From the NCBI GenBank assembly GCA_010093515.1, contig MU001686.1, forward strand, positions 451,787 through 515,786: a stretch of 64,000 nt of DNA. Direction: 5' to 3'. Positions 44,746-56,900 of this stretch are shown here, piece after piece (position 1 is the stretch's first letter; each line of letters starts with the position of its first letter). The position numbers and the translations under genes were made by a program. A model generated the notes under the pieces. It had not been told where the DNA came from. It worked only from the letters and a program-made list of their open reading frames with translations, and ran no database searches. This DNA is from Lineolata rhizophorae (taxonomy: Eukaryota; Ascomycota; Dothideomycetes; Lineolatales; Lineolataceae).

Positions 44746-45135
44746 ATGCCTCCAAAAACCCAAATCGACTTCTCCACGCGCGCCCAGATCATCGCGCTCA
44801 AGGCCCACGGCGTAGCCACCAGCACCCTCGTCGACTGGACCGGCCTCGGCCAGACCACCATCGACCGCATGTACCGCACCGCCATGGCCCGCGGCTTCGA
44901 CCCCAAGGCCGAGAAGCCCGTCCTGCGCGACGCCCATATCACGGGCGCTGAGGCCGGCGGCACTACGACGCCCAACGGCGGCGGTGGCGGCGGGAGCGGC
45001 TCCGAGACTGGCAGGGACATGCCGCCGGTTACGCCCAAGAAGAGGAAGCGCACCCCGACGAAGACGCCGACGAAGAAAGATATGCAGCCCTCGGTCGGGA
45101 GTTCTGGTCTTAGTGGAGGGGGTATGTGCATTTAA
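44746..45135 (+). CDS. Solitary Tc1/mariner-type HTH protein with basic tail
   Basis: Single exon, 129 aa. MPPKTQIDFSTRAQIIALKA and TSTLVDWTGLGQTTIDRMY, then RGFDPKAEKPVLRDAHITGA, match the N-terminal paired helix-turn-helix of fungal Tc1/impala-like transposases. No DDE catalytic domain follows. After a Gly-rich linker the tail has an NLS-like PKKRKRTPTKTPTKK. The frame is open and clean, with a normal-looking leader. It is therefore either a domesticated DNA-binding protein or an isolated transposase 5' end. The target sequence and role cannot be told from sequence. Confidence 0.65.
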   Translation: MPPKTQIDFSTRAQIIALKAHGVATSTLVDWTGLGQTTIDRMYRTAMARGFDPKAEKPVLRDAHITGAEAGGTTTPNGGGGGGSGSETGRDMPPVTPKKRKRTPTKTPTKKDMQPSVGSSGLSGGGMCI

Positions 45136-45886
45136 GCGGCGGATACGATTCACTTGCGTGGGGGCAGCAGAACGAGATGCTCGGCGGTCGGAAGTGGGGA
45201 TAGGGAGAGATTGATTTCACACGGTGGTATGCTGGGCGGTTGAATGGCTTTGAGTGCACTGTGATTATGGGTAAGGGTTTGGCATGGGGTAGTACTAGGT
45301 GCTTTTAGCAAAAAATGGGGGTTTGCACGGCTCTAGACGGAGAGTCGCTCTGCTGGTGATGTACAGCTTCGACCAACGGTCGGACCTAGCATGACTCACG
45401 AGTGGACAACTGAACGGAAAGTTGGTACATCAGACTGGCTAACGCTCTTTTTCATTCATAAAAAAAAAGTCTACTATACTCTTCCAGAAATGGTGGTTTG
45501 GTTATTGAAGTCAGGTCAACACTGTCACCCAACATATGGCTCTCGCAGCGTGGAAAGTCATCTTCACTTATTCGGAAGCGTGCAATCATATCCATTCTCA
45601 TGTGGGACCATACGCCTATGAATACGGCGGTTGTTTATCCGTGACGTCCAACGCCCATGTCAACATCGCCAAAAGAACCGAGGTGGAAGCTGCGAAGGAA
45701 GGCATAAAAATGATTGACGATTAACTGGCATTCCAGTCATCTATCAACAGGAAAGCTCATGCCAACACTGCATCTTTTCAGTCTCTCTATTTGTCCCCCT
45801 ATTAGTCGCCCTGTTCGAGCCGCTCCTTCCGCCGGTCATGATTCTTTAAACCTGCACCCGCTGCGCCTCCGTGCATGGCCGGGTCT
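45136..45886. other. Intergenic, no gene seen
   Basis: Only short unsupported frames; an A9 tract near 45,461. Confidence 0.4.
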
Positions 45887-46375
45887 TCACGAATCCTCAT
45901 TCCCAACCTCGTCGGGTCCATTTCCCTGTGTTCTCAGTAGGAGTAGGGCGTCAAATACATGGTTCGCTAGAACATCCAAAATACCATACAAGATAGTTTC
46001 AGTGTCTAGCGAGATCACGTTGCCTCCTTCACAGACGGCCCGGATAATGGGGTACAAAACCCAGAGCAAGGTTATCAGGCTACCGCAGTAGAGGAATACG
46101 TGCCCGACGTCCCGGCCCAATGAGTGTACGTGTCGCTGCGCCTCGAACCCTAGTCGCCAGACGATGTAGAATCGTGCGGCGGTGCCGGAGCTAAAGTAGC
46201 TCCATTTGTACCGCGTACGCATCAGGGCACCGACCAGACCGCAGACAATCCTCACCCAACCGACCAGGAACACCCGGAGGACTTGGTGAAATCACGAAGT
46301 CAGGTTCTTTGGCTAGCGGAAACACCGCAGCTGCTTCCAAAAGCGCCAAGAGGAGCGCACATCGTGAAAAGCTAT
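45887..46375 (-). pseudogene. Fungal opsin (microbial rhodopsin family) relic
   Basis: A 128-codon frame (45,887-46,273) reads as the C-terminal helices of a fungal opsin: VRIVCGLVGALMRTRYKWSY, then FLYCGSLITLLWVLYPI, then CEGGNVISLDTETILYGILD. Fungal opsins carry the retinal lysine in a DLLAKPVFG-like motif of the last helix; here it is DVLANHVFD, so the Lys is Asn. Upstream, in another frame, CALLLALLEAAAV resembles the preceding helix, and the first two to three helices are absent. This is most likely a decayed gene. A lysine-less opsin-related protein with unseen exons is the alternative, but I found no such exons up to 47 kb. Confidence 0.62.
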
Positions 46376-47657
46376 TGCGCAGGCTAGCCTATGCGTACGC
46401 CTGTTTTACACACTCCCATCGATCGACTTTATCGCGTCTTCGATGATTTCTCTTGAATTTGCTCTCCAAACGCATCGATCTTCGCGGCAAGTGAATTAAA
46501 GAAAAGCCATAAAGGGCGGTCAATTGGGGTATCGGTGCGCGTGCAACCTACCGGTCCATCATGCCGACGCCTCCTCTTTCTTTTCTCGAGCCTTTTCAAA
46601 GGCGATTGCGATGAGATCGTAACAAAAGACCTCGGATCGCGATGCTCTAAAGGAAGAAGCCATGGACATTATTAGACAGTAGTGGAGAGGCGGACGTTGG
46701 AGATGATTGGGATTTGAATTCTGGAAGAGTTTTGGACTGCGGGAAAGGGTGGGTTTAAATAATTGGACGAGGTCATATTCTGAGTACAATTCAATGATAG
46801 CCTTCAACCTTCCAATACGGATAGTGGGTGCCGCGTTGGAACTCAACGCGAATTGGGTAGATGACCGTGTAGGTGGGCACTTGAGGCCGCACACGAAAGT
46901 TGACAGTTTTGTTGTATTGGAAACGGCGTGTTGGCCTCCAGTGTCTACGTAGGAGAGCGCTCTGAGTTCGCTTGTCTGGATACATGGTGTGGAGGAGGTG
47001 AATTGGGCATCGTGTGAGAGGAGTACTATTAATTTCCATTCTATACTACGCTACACTGAAAATTGAGCGCTGACTGAATCCAATTCGGCACATATCAAAC
47101 TGATTTATCACTGTGCATTGGTATGCTACAGCAAATCGTTTCACGATTGTGACTGTATAAGTCGTTCTCGTTTCAACATTCAATCTTTAAGTGAGGTTTG
47201 TCCGGAGATCCTGGTGGGGTGCTTACCCTGACCTAACCAATGAAAGCTAGCGATTAAATACGGCAGTGCCTACGGAGTAGAACCCATCCGATAACCCCAT
47301 TTTTGAGAAGGATTAACTGTAGAAGTATTGTACGTACGGAGCACTCGTTTGATCGAACGATACCTGGAAAGGTTAGCGCCATCGAACGTTGCTCCTCACT
47401 GCCCGATAAGACAGGTCGAGGGCGTTGGAGGGAGGTCGGCTTCTTATCACTCCGATCGGACCGGCCTTCCCCGGAATTCGTCCCGGATTGGTAATCGGAT
47501 CACAGAGCGTCGATGCTCCCTCTTCCCACGAGCGGCATCTCAGCATGGACGGTTCTCCCTCAACTCTCGCATGCCGGGTTCTTCTCAGTCGCTGCCACCT
47601 GGCCTTCGGAGTCACGCTTGTTCTTTAATTGATCCGGTGCCCGGCCGCCAATTCAGC
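46376..47657. other. Intergenic, no gene supported
   Basis: Upstream of the aminotransferase (+). Several CGG/CCG triplets between 47,440 and 47,510 could be zinc-cluster factor sites, but that is weak. Two minus-strand frames (46,559-46,894 and 46,791-47,039) have no recognisable content. Confidence 0.4.
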
Positions 47658-49773
47658 ATGTCCGACTCATCAACTCCCCATTCCGAGCTCTCTCCTCCGG
47701 TCGATCTCTCCCATCACCTCTCTCGTTCAACCAAGCGGCGGGTGCAGTCGAGCGTGAAGAAGTTCTACAAGTACTTCCAGATCCCGGGCATCGGCCAGCT
47801 CGCAGGAGGTGAGTGGTGTCGCTCTTATCAGCCCGAGCTGTGCGAAGCCGAGGCAGCTAGTAGCTCGCAACTGCTTGGCTCCGGCCGTCATTGGAGCTCC
47901 AGCTGCGTCGTGACGACTTCGACGGCGTCGTTGCGCTGGAGCGGCCGACGTTTGACTTCGCATCATCTCTCCAGGCCTTCCCAACCAGAGCTACTTCCCG
48001 TACGACGATCTCGAGGCCAAGGTCGCCCTGCCCGACCGCTGGAAGCCGACGCCCAACGATCCCGTCGACCCGCCAGGGTCGTCGCTCCTCGGCAGCGCTG
48101 GCGCGCCGGCGTCGCATCCGCATTCCCGCGAGGTCGTGCCGAAGACGTCGCCGGGCGCCGACCTGCTCACCAAGATCGATGTCGCCACGGCGCTGCAGTA
48201 CGGCACCGCGCAGGGCTACCCGTCGCTGTACGCCTTCGTGCGCCGCTTTACGCGCGAGCACCTGCACCCGTCGGTGCCCTATGCGGGGGGCCCTGAGGTG
48301 ATCCTGACGTGTGGCGCGACGGATGGCTTCAGCAAAGCGGTGCAGTGCTTCAATAACGAGTGGAGCGAGGAGACGGACCCTGTGAGCGCGAGGGAAGGGC
48401 TGCTGTGCGAGCAGTATGTGTACATGAACGCGATTCAAACGGTGAAGCCGCGAGGCATGAACGTCGTCCCTGTGGGCATCGACGATGAAGGAATGAGGGC
48501 GGCCGGCCCGGGCGGATTGGAGGATGTGTTGGAGAACTGGGACTTCTCGAGGGGGAAGCGGCCGCATTTGATGTACACCGTCACGTAAGTATCGCGCCGT
48601 GGGTCGGGGGCTAGGGCTAGCCGCATCTACGAGGAGATCCGGGGCTGACAGTTTGGTGCGACCGCGCCGCGCGTGCGCTGCAGCATCGGCCAGAATCCGA
48701 CCAGCGGCACGCTCAGCGTGCAGCGTCGCAAGGAGCTGTACGCCCTGTGCTCCAAGTACGATGTCATCATCATCGAGGACGACCCCTACTGGTACTTGCA
48801 GTACCCGTCGTCCGCCCCCGGCGCCGCGCCGCCCGCGGCCCCCGCCAAGTCCTCTGGCTACGCATTCCTCGACTCCCTCGTGCCCTCGTACCTCTCGGTC
48901 GACACCGACGGCCGCGTCGTGCGCCTCGACACCTTCTCCAAGACGGTGGCGCCTGGCTGCCGGCTCGGCTGGATCACGGCCCAGCCGGCGGTCGTGGAGC
49001 GCATCCTGCGCATCACGGAGACGAGCACCCAGCAGCCGAGCGGCTTTGTGCAGGCCATGATCGCGGAGCTGCTGCTGGGCCCGCAGAGCAGCGACGACGG
49101 CGGCCGCGGCGGGCGTCGCAACGGCGCCGGCTGGGAGGTGGCCGGCTGGGTCCGCTGGCTCGAGGGCCTGCGCGGCCAGTACGAGCGCCGCATGCAGCGC
49201 ATGTCCGACATCCTGGACGAAGGCAAGACGATGCCCAAGGCGGGCCGGCGGCGCTCCTTGAACGAGGCCGTGGCCGCCGTGGCCGCCGACGCCCTTGAGG
49301 CGGACCTGGCTGTCGACGGCTGGTCCGTGGTCGAGACGGTGCGCATGTACGACTTCGTGCGTCCGCTAGGCGGCATGTTCCTGTGGGTGCGCTTTGACTT
49401 CGGCACGCACCCGCTGGCCAGGTCGGGCGCCGTGGCGGCGCCGCGCCTGTCGCGCGCGCTGTGGGTCTTCTGGACCACGAAACCGTACCTCGTGCTCGTC
49501 GCCCCGGGCTCCATGTTCTCGCCCACGGAAGAGATCCGCGACTCGGACTCGTTCAACTGCTTCCGCCTGTGCTTCGCGGCCGCCCCGGACGCCGAGGTCG
49601 ACTCGATCAGCAGTCGCTTCGTCGACGGCGCGCGCGATTTCTGGCGCATCAAGAGCGCCAAGAAGATCGACGACCTTCTGCGGGACGGCGAGGAGGAGGC
49701 CGGCCAAGGCCTGGGAGTCCCTAGCAGGGCAGCTTCGTTAGAGGGACTCTCGGTGCTGACTGGCATGTGCTGA
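47658..49773 (+). CDS. PLP-dependent aminotransferase, class I/II (aromatic/2-aminoadipate type)
   Basis: Exons 47658-47808, 47975-48584 and 48684-49773 give 616 aa. Fold-type I aminotransferases move amino groups between amino acids and 2-oxo acids using PLP. Visible marks are QYGTAQGYPSLYAFVRRF, CGATDGFSKAVQCF, IGQNPTSGT, the aspartate of DDPYWYLQYP, the Schiff-base Lys340 in LDTFSKTVAPGCRLGWI and a distal Arg region (NCFRLCFAA). These features place it near the yeast Aro8/Aro9 and kynurenine/2-aminoadipate group. It is longer than usual because of Gly/Ser-rich inserts after the first domain and around residue 400. It is convergent with the S41 gene. Confidence 0.88.
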
Positions 49774-50776
49774 GCCGGCTGGGACCTAACTATTCGTCGC
49801 CCAGGGTACCTACTAAATGGACCTGAATTGGCGTCGATAGTCTGGGCGTGAGACTGGTATTTGGGTTCTGCGTGGTTTTTTTTTTTCGCTTTTGGGATGT
49901 GATGGACTGGCGATCCAAACGGAGGATTGACCTTGGGCAGGAGTAACGTTCCCGTCGGCAGCAGCAACTGGCATCCAATCAACCAGTACTTTCATCAGAC
50001 TCCCGGCGTTTGTGTCGCGAGATACGTAGTAGGCCGTAGTTTGTTTGATCTCCCGATTTGGAAACTGCCCGATTGAGAAAAATCGAACGTGTCAATACTT
50101 TCTGGTATATTAAAAGAATGTGGAATGGCCAATATGCAAATATTTACGCCACCACAACAAATATTTGGCTTCAGTAATGTGCACAGGTGCTAACGCTATG
50201 CTGGGCAATAATATGCCTAGTGGCCAATTGGATGTGCGTGTTCCAGGCCCCTATGTTGCAGAGTTCTAGTTCTGGTGAGGCAGCATGACCTCTTATCTGG
50301 ACCGGTGGCAGGTGATTATGCTGGTTCCTCCCCTAACTAGTAGTTCGGTACCAAGTAGGTCATCCAACGACAAACTAGGAGTATATTCCTGGCCCCAACG
50401 ATCAAGATAAGCTTTGCGTCCTATTAGTGCACTCAGATTTGATTTTGCTAGTGTAGTGTTAACTACGTATTGCATGTGGAACTCTTTTCCCACGGAAACC
50501 CATTTTCCAGAACTGGATAGAGTTCCACTACGAGCACTTACTATCTTCCCGAAAGCGTCGCTCAATATCAAGCTTTGCTTGCGGTAAGAAAGGAGTGTGA
50601 AGTTGCTCAGACGAACTGCTCCACCAAAAAAAAAAAAAATTGAGGCGCTATTGAAACACACAATAGATATGTGCTTAGTGACCTATGCTGTATGAGTATG
50701 TACATGTTTCTATGCGCAAATGCCGGTATTTACAAGAAGTTCATAACTCGTCAATCACATTAGCTGTGAACGCCTC
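49774..50776. other. Convergent intergenic region with one unassigned frame
   Basis: A T12 tract at about 49,877 and an A14 tract at about 50,626-50,639 are present. A minus-strand frame at 50,293-50,661 (122 codons) looks somewhat coding but has no domain I know. Confidence 0.4.
50293..50661 (-). other. Unassigned 122-codon frame
   Basis: The translation (for example FHMQYVVNTTLAKSNLSALI and RKAYLDRWGQEYTPSLSL) is not low complexity and has a plausible residue mix. I recognise no family, start context or splice partner. It could be an exon, a gene fragment or chance. Confidence 0.2.
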
Positions 50777-53433
50777 CTACATCAAGCTCGCTCCAAGCAG
50801 TGACGAAACCAACGCCACCAGTGCGCACACTAGCGGCATCATACTCATCGGCGGCACCACGACAGCCGCCGCAGCCCCAGTCGAAGTGGTGCCCGCCTCC
50901 GAGTCATCCGTTCCCGACGGATTTGCGCGGTTCTGCTGCGTGCGAGCCGAGCCCTGTATGCACCTGCCTTCGTCCATCTGGCCGCCGTCGCCCCACGCGA
51001 TGCCCGCGACCGCGCCCCACAGGTTCGTCACATCGGTCATCATCTCAGGCGTGTAGAAGACGCGGCAGTTGGCCGTCTCATTGGTGAACTGCGTGGGCGT
51101 GTCGGAGCCCGGCCGGATCGAGTCTTGGAAGTTGACGGTGGCATCGGCGGTGGCGATGCTAAAGGGGAAGGGTAGGAAGGACGCCCACTCGTTGAATTGC
51201 TGGCGCGTCCGCGCGACGTCGCTGAGAAAGAGGCCGCTGAGAGAGACGAGGAAGTCGGCCGGGAGCACCAGCGTGCCTTTGGTACCACCCACGGGTTGCA
51301 TCGGTCCGAGCTGTGGGCGTCCGCCGACGGCAAACGACCTCACGCCGGCTTGTTGGGTAAGCGCTTCAACAAAGATGTTACAGGTCGAGGCGCAGACACC
51401 ATCGGAAAGCTGGAGTACATTAGCGTCGTTACTACGCCGCAATACGGCTGCATGGAGATCCTTACCACCACAACATCATCTGGGTCAAAATAGTCTTCGG
51501 TAATGTCTGCGCGGTCCAGGTAACCTGTGATTGAGATTCCGAGACTGTAAAGCTGGCTCATGGTGAGCAACGGATCAGACAGGTTGTAACGGAGCAGTTC
51601 GGTGAAGGTGTCGCCGTTTGCCGTGACTGGCCCGAACATGTCTTCCCAGTCTGAGAACGCCTCCAAGTTCTCGTCGATGTAGGACCGGAAATTGAAGGGT
51701 AGCGTGTACAGTTCACCGGTGCGTTGGGAGAACTCAAGTTCCGAGATCTGCTCGCCAAACAAGTTTGCCGCGTCCGTGGCACGATAGCGGCTGGCTCCGA
51801 ATATTTCGATGCTCGGGAAGAGCTGCTTGAAAGCTTCGTATCCGAGAAAGACCTTGCCGCCGCCGTTGGAACGGACATCGACAATGATACGCCGTGTCCC
51901 CCGATTCCTTATTTCTGCTAGGAAATCCTGAAGCATGTCTTGGAACGCGACGTTCTCGTCATCTTCGCCAGTTAGGAAAGTGTAAATCGCAAGGACAGCG
52001 ACTCCACCTTCGATTCCATCTTGGTCGATAAAATAACCGGAGACGGATACCAATTCGTCTGGGTGAGTGATAAAAGGTTCAGGAAAGGTCAACGGAGAAG
52101 CGCGTTTTTGGATGTTATTATCTCGGGTCTTCATCAATCTCTTGGGCATGTGGTATGTGGATAGCTGGTCTGTCGACCGCTCTCGAAAGCCAAGAGATGA
52201 CGGCGCAATGAACGTGAGGTAGAAGGACTCCCCGTCTTCTACGTTGCCCCAAAAACCAGGATCGAGGACAATGGCGCTGTTGATGTAGCTGTTTGTCGTG
52301 CCATTCTCAAAAGTCAGTGTCGTGTTAGGCCCAGGGTAATCCTTGGAATTGGTAAAGGCACCGAAAGTGTCAGCGGTTGCCGACACGAACATATCGTTCC
52401 AACGAGCATCCGGGTCATGCAGCGAAACCGCTTCCGACTCTTCTTGCAAGAACGCTATCACATCCTGGCCATTGATTTGGACAACAGGAGACGGTTCCTG
52501 CACCTCTCCAATGTCCGCCCACGCGTAAACTTTCGGCACCGATCCATCCAAAGAAAGAGAAACCAGTGCAGCCTCCTCATCTCTCCTCCACCTGAAGACG
52601 CCAGCGTACGCCATTCCCTCGAAGCCGAAATGGCCGTCATGCGCACTGGTAAGGAGTTGTGCAACTTCAGCCTCAAATGTAAACTCGTTTGTGTATTCCC
52701 CGTCGCTGATCTTTTGCTTGATCTCGTTTAACCCGGAGAGGATATCCACAGCCGGTTCGGCGTACGACGATGGCGGATCTTCCAAGTACGACATTGTTGA
52801 CTGGAACTCGGTCATGCGTACAATGGCATCTATCGTATCTAAACCTGCGTCTTCGACAAAGGGAACGGACGTGAGACAGTTACGAGCCAGCTTCCAAGAG
52901 TTAGCAGGACCATTCGGTGTGAATATATTTCTTTTGGTGTTCTCTTGATCGTCTTCATATCCGCTCAAGGCGCAATCGTTATTGCTGCAAGCCGTGATTC
53001 GTCCAACACGTGGTGAACCTTCCAACGGAAAGTGGCCTTAGCTAACAACTAGCACGTTCAAGCTGCCTCGGGCACGAGGAATCAATTTGAAGCGATCCCG
53101 CATGACGAGCGCTGCACCAAGACCCCATTTCTCGGGAACATAGCAACGTGACAGCAAAGCAGGAATTCGACATCACTGGCGCAAATGCGCAGAAAGAAGC
53201 AAACGTACCTCTGCTTCTATTCGAATCGTACTTGACCGCGCGTCACTTATTATCTCTCGTATCCTCCCGCAGGCTTCTCCGGGCGGCACAGGCGGCGTCA
53301 GTGTCACAGCGGGAATGCCGGTGTTTTCGGCCGCTGTACGAGTACTCGATGGGGTATAAGAAAAGGTCAAGTCCTGGGCGCTGGCCAGAGCAGCGAATGC
53401 CAGGACGGTGAACGATGGCGCTTTTCGCGCCAT
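50777..53433 (-). CDS. Secreted, probably GPI-anchored peptidase S41 family protein
   Basis: Exons 53209-53433, 51466-52890 and 50777-51409 give 760 aa. A signal peptide (SFTVLAFAALASA) starts it, and a hydrophobic C-terminus (MMPLVCALVALVSSLLGASL) after a Ser/Thr stretch suggests a GPI anchor. The core has LTSAHDGHFGFEG, DVRSNGGGKVFLGYEAF and, after the second intron, LSDGVCASTCNIFVEAL. Ser558 in that stretch sits where S41 (tail-specific/CPAF-like) serine peptidases have their nucleophile. Fungal members include UstP of the ustiloxin pathway; no such pathway is visible here. The first intron (318 nt) is long; its acceptor was chosen because it restores IEAELARNCLTSVPF in phase. Confidence 0.82.
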
Positions 53434-55075
53434 GGTAGGCTCAGGGAAAGTTTGCGTGGGAAGCGGTTTGGACAGTACGCCAGCGATGCGGGTTTGGGTA
53501 TCTCAAATGCGGAAAAGAGAGCTGAAGAAAGGAGTCTAACGCGAAGCACAAAGAAAACAAAGGCAAGAGAGTGACAGATGTGAATGTTGAAGGTGCGCGT
53601 TGACGTCTCGTTCAGGGACCTGTCCTCAAAACGGGCAATTTAGTTGATTCAACGCCAGCAGCTCGCACGCACACGATGAAAGGAAGGCAGTAAAAAGTAA
53701 CGAGAAGAGCCGTCCGCCAGGGCGGATGAAGAGGCTAGAACCGCTGCCACCGCGTCTGGACGGCCTGGACAGCCTAGGCGGGTGAAGAGCTCCTTCTGGG
53801 TAAGATTCATTGCACGCGCCACGGGGCTCCCCTTGTTCTCACGCATCGGAGCAGCGTCGAGGCATGCCAAGCTCTTAGAGAGTATCAGCTGCGTGCGCCC
53901 TACGCCTCTTATAGGCTAGACGACCGAAAAAAAAGAATTAGAACCCCTGTGTACCACTGCCGGTGACATCTCGAATTCCTCATCGCGAATCCAACGCTGG
54001 AGGCAGAGTCGCGCGGCAAAGCTGTTAGACACTTCCTTCGCCGTGTTGGGCGAGAACTGGGCACGACGTAGACGTTGCGACGCGCTTCGCCCCCTTTCAT
54101 GGTTAGGTGCCTCATGATGGTGGCTGGTCGAAGGCCCGAACCTGCCCGGCTTGAAAGGCGACGGCAGCGCTGATATAGGTGGAATTAACTGTTTTCTGCG
54201 ATTGTAAGGAACAAGCCGTCGCCTTTGAGAGTCTCTACTTCATTGACCTGGAACTTCAGTTAACTTTCTGGATCAGGATGCCCGCCAAAGGATTTGAGTG
54301 GCAGTCAAACTCACGTCTGCGGTTCGGTGTTGCATGCCACGTTTCGGTTAACGCCGCCTCGCGAAGGATTCGGTTTCAGGGGAGGACCCCTGTTTTGAGT
54401 GCCTCATAAGGCACATCGCCCTTAGCACTAGAGCGGGGTTGAAGTATAATAGCGCCCATGATCCTATACGAGTTACAAAATTCCGCTGGCGAGAATGCCC
54501 TACGTACTAAAGCTGTCACGAGCACCCTCTCCCTGCGGCTTATCCCATCGAAATGCAACGCAGCACACCATCTCGCTAAAGAAGCAATGCGAAAACGGGC
54601 ACGTGGGTAGGGTCTGGAATCGTGAATACATATATTGACCAGTCCACTTTTACGCATGGGTTTGCTTCTTTGGCAAGTCGAGGCGAGTCGCGCGTGCTGA
54701 ATCAAAAATGTACTGACTAGGCTACGGGACATGGCCACAAGCAGAGGAGAGCTCGCTGGCTGATCATGTGACTATAGTCATTTGTCCATGGCAAATGACA
54801 ACCTAAAGAGCTAGCTTTTTGCATTTCCTCCTTACGTTGAGGAGAGTTTCTGCGCTTGACTGCTGATTACGTACTCCGCAGCAGATACATACGTACAATT
54901 TGGTTGCCCCAGCATGGTAGTCCTTGTTGAAAGTGTTTTGAGATCGCCTCCCTGGGGAATTTTGAAACGTCCAGCTAATGCATGCAGAATCGGTTGGCTT
55001 TGGCCATGTCTCAAACCTCCTATTCGCAGCGCATCTGACCAATAGGACCTTCCAGAGCTGAGCCTCAATGTCGTT
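53434..55075. other. Intergenic, no gene supported
   Basis: Upstream of the S41 gene and downstream of the AAA gene (same strand). Only shadow frames. Confidence 0.4.
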
Positions 55076-56900
55076 TCACGTAAGGCTCCGGACTTTGTTC
55101 TTGTTCTCCTTCGCTGCCATCATTGAATCTCTCCATCCCTCAACCTCGTCCAACGCCGCATGTGGAGTCTTTTTGCGCGTTAGTAGGAATCCCTGGATTT
55201 CAGCTGGCGAAAAGGTGGCGCCTGGGAGTCTCGATGCAAACTTGTCTGCCAGCGCGGTAAGCGCTTCCAATGACAGGTTTGGACTTGCGAGGTTGGCGTT
55301 GGATTTGCCGTCAACCGGTGAGGCTGAGCTGCTCACCGGCGTGCCGTTCGTAACCGCCACTTTTCCGCCTGCAGCTGGTAGCTTCCTGTTTGCTTGTTCG
55401 TTCCCGAAGCTTTCCTCCCTTTGATCATGCGCATACATTCGGATGAAGAGTTCGGCAATTTGTTTCCGGGAAGAAAGCGGAAACTCGACCTCCATGTCAA
55501 CCCGGCCAGGCCGAAGTAGCGCAGAGTCTAATTTTTCCGGGTCATTCGTAGTCATAACTAAGATCCGACCCTCGTGGGTCGCAACGCCATCAATAGCGTT
55601 GAGCAGACCAGAAAGAGAAATTCCTTTCTTCTCTTCGGATGACGGATGCCCAGCAGCCTTTAGTGCCTGGGCTAGGTTGCTCGGCGTGATTGTCTCGGCC
55701 GGAGCCAGGTACGGCGTCGAATTGCTTTTGGCATCGCTCTTCGAATCGCGGCGCAGACCGGCCGTATCGATATCCTCTAGAAGGACGATGCAGCGTTTCG
55801 GCAAATTGTTAAACAGGTTAGACAGGTCTGACTCCGATAGGGAGGGTTCCAAGAGAGAGATCACATAAATGTCGAGTCCAAAGATACCTGCTAAAGCAAA
55901 GCTCAGGCTTTGTTCAAACGATTAGCTACGGCACAAGGAATTACAGAGGCAAGTGAAAAGCTTACCTTGTCTTTCCCGTACCCGGGGCTCCGTGGAAAAG
56001 GTACCCGCGCCGATAGGGTATGCCTCTGGTTGCGTACCAGCGTGGACTAGATGGATGAAGGAACTCATTCATGTCCCTCATAACTTTTCGCTTTTCGCAA
56101 GGATCAAGAACCACTGTGTCCAGAGGACGGGATGGCCGTGAGGATACACGGTGCCAAGCACCCGAAAATCGAGCTCTGTCCTTAGCCGCAGGTCGTCGAA
56201 TTACGGTCATAGATTGCTCTTTCTCCAAGGACCACGTCTTGATAAAATTTAAGAGCTTCTTGATAGGCTCGGTAGAACGCCCAATGCAAGTCAACGCAAT
56301 CATTTGCTCATCCCCCGGCCTTCCAAAGATAAATGGGCTGTTCTGAGCCTCCTTCTTGGTCCTCTTAAAGATAAAGAGACGCCACTTGTGCCAGAATCGA
56401 TGAACGCCATAGAATGGTTCGTATTGCGGTGGGACTTGTGCTGCCCATTTGCCAAAGTTGAAGACACCATCCTTATCTAGAGCAGCATCCTCATAACCAT
56501 CTGGAAGGTCCCATGCTGCGCGGAAGACAGTCACCGCCTTCAGAGAGCGTGATTTCTGGGTCACTTTTTGAGCCGCAATCCATTTTAGGATGCTCCAGAA
56601 GAGATCGTCATCATCTGAAATAAAAACAGATGATGTCAAATAACGTAAGAAGAGCGAGTTCGCCGCATCCCACATGTAATTAAACGCAGTTCCAAGAGCA
56701 ATGAGGACGAGGCCCAAGGAAACAAGAATGGCGATGTCAAATCCGAACGCGTGAAGAATAAATTTAGAAATCGGGCCGTATCCCGGAACGAAGGTTTCGA
56801 GAAGAGACGCGGGAACCACCTCCGGGGTTGGTGAGCCGGTTGCATTTTTTTGCCACGCCGATGAATCCAAGATAAACTTCCAGGAATTAGCGGTAGCCAT
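55076..56900 (-). CDS. BCS1-like AAA ATPase
   Basis: Exons 55966-56900 and 55076-55907 with a 58-nt intron give 588 aa from MATANSW; an upstream in-frame ATG at 56963 would add 21 residues. A transmembrane helix (IAILVSLGLVLIALGTAF) and the BCS1 N-terminal region precede the AAA domain. The intron follows Walker A, GAPGTGKT (304-311). Walker B CIVLLEDID (Glu356), TTNDPEKLDSALLRPGR and DMEVEF complete the core. An Ala/Ser/Pro/Asn-rich insert and a helical lid follow. True Bcs1 translocates the Rieske protein in mitochondria; filamentous fungi carry many paralogues like this one whose roles are largely unknown. This copy has inserts, so I call it BCS1-like only. Confidence 0.87.
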
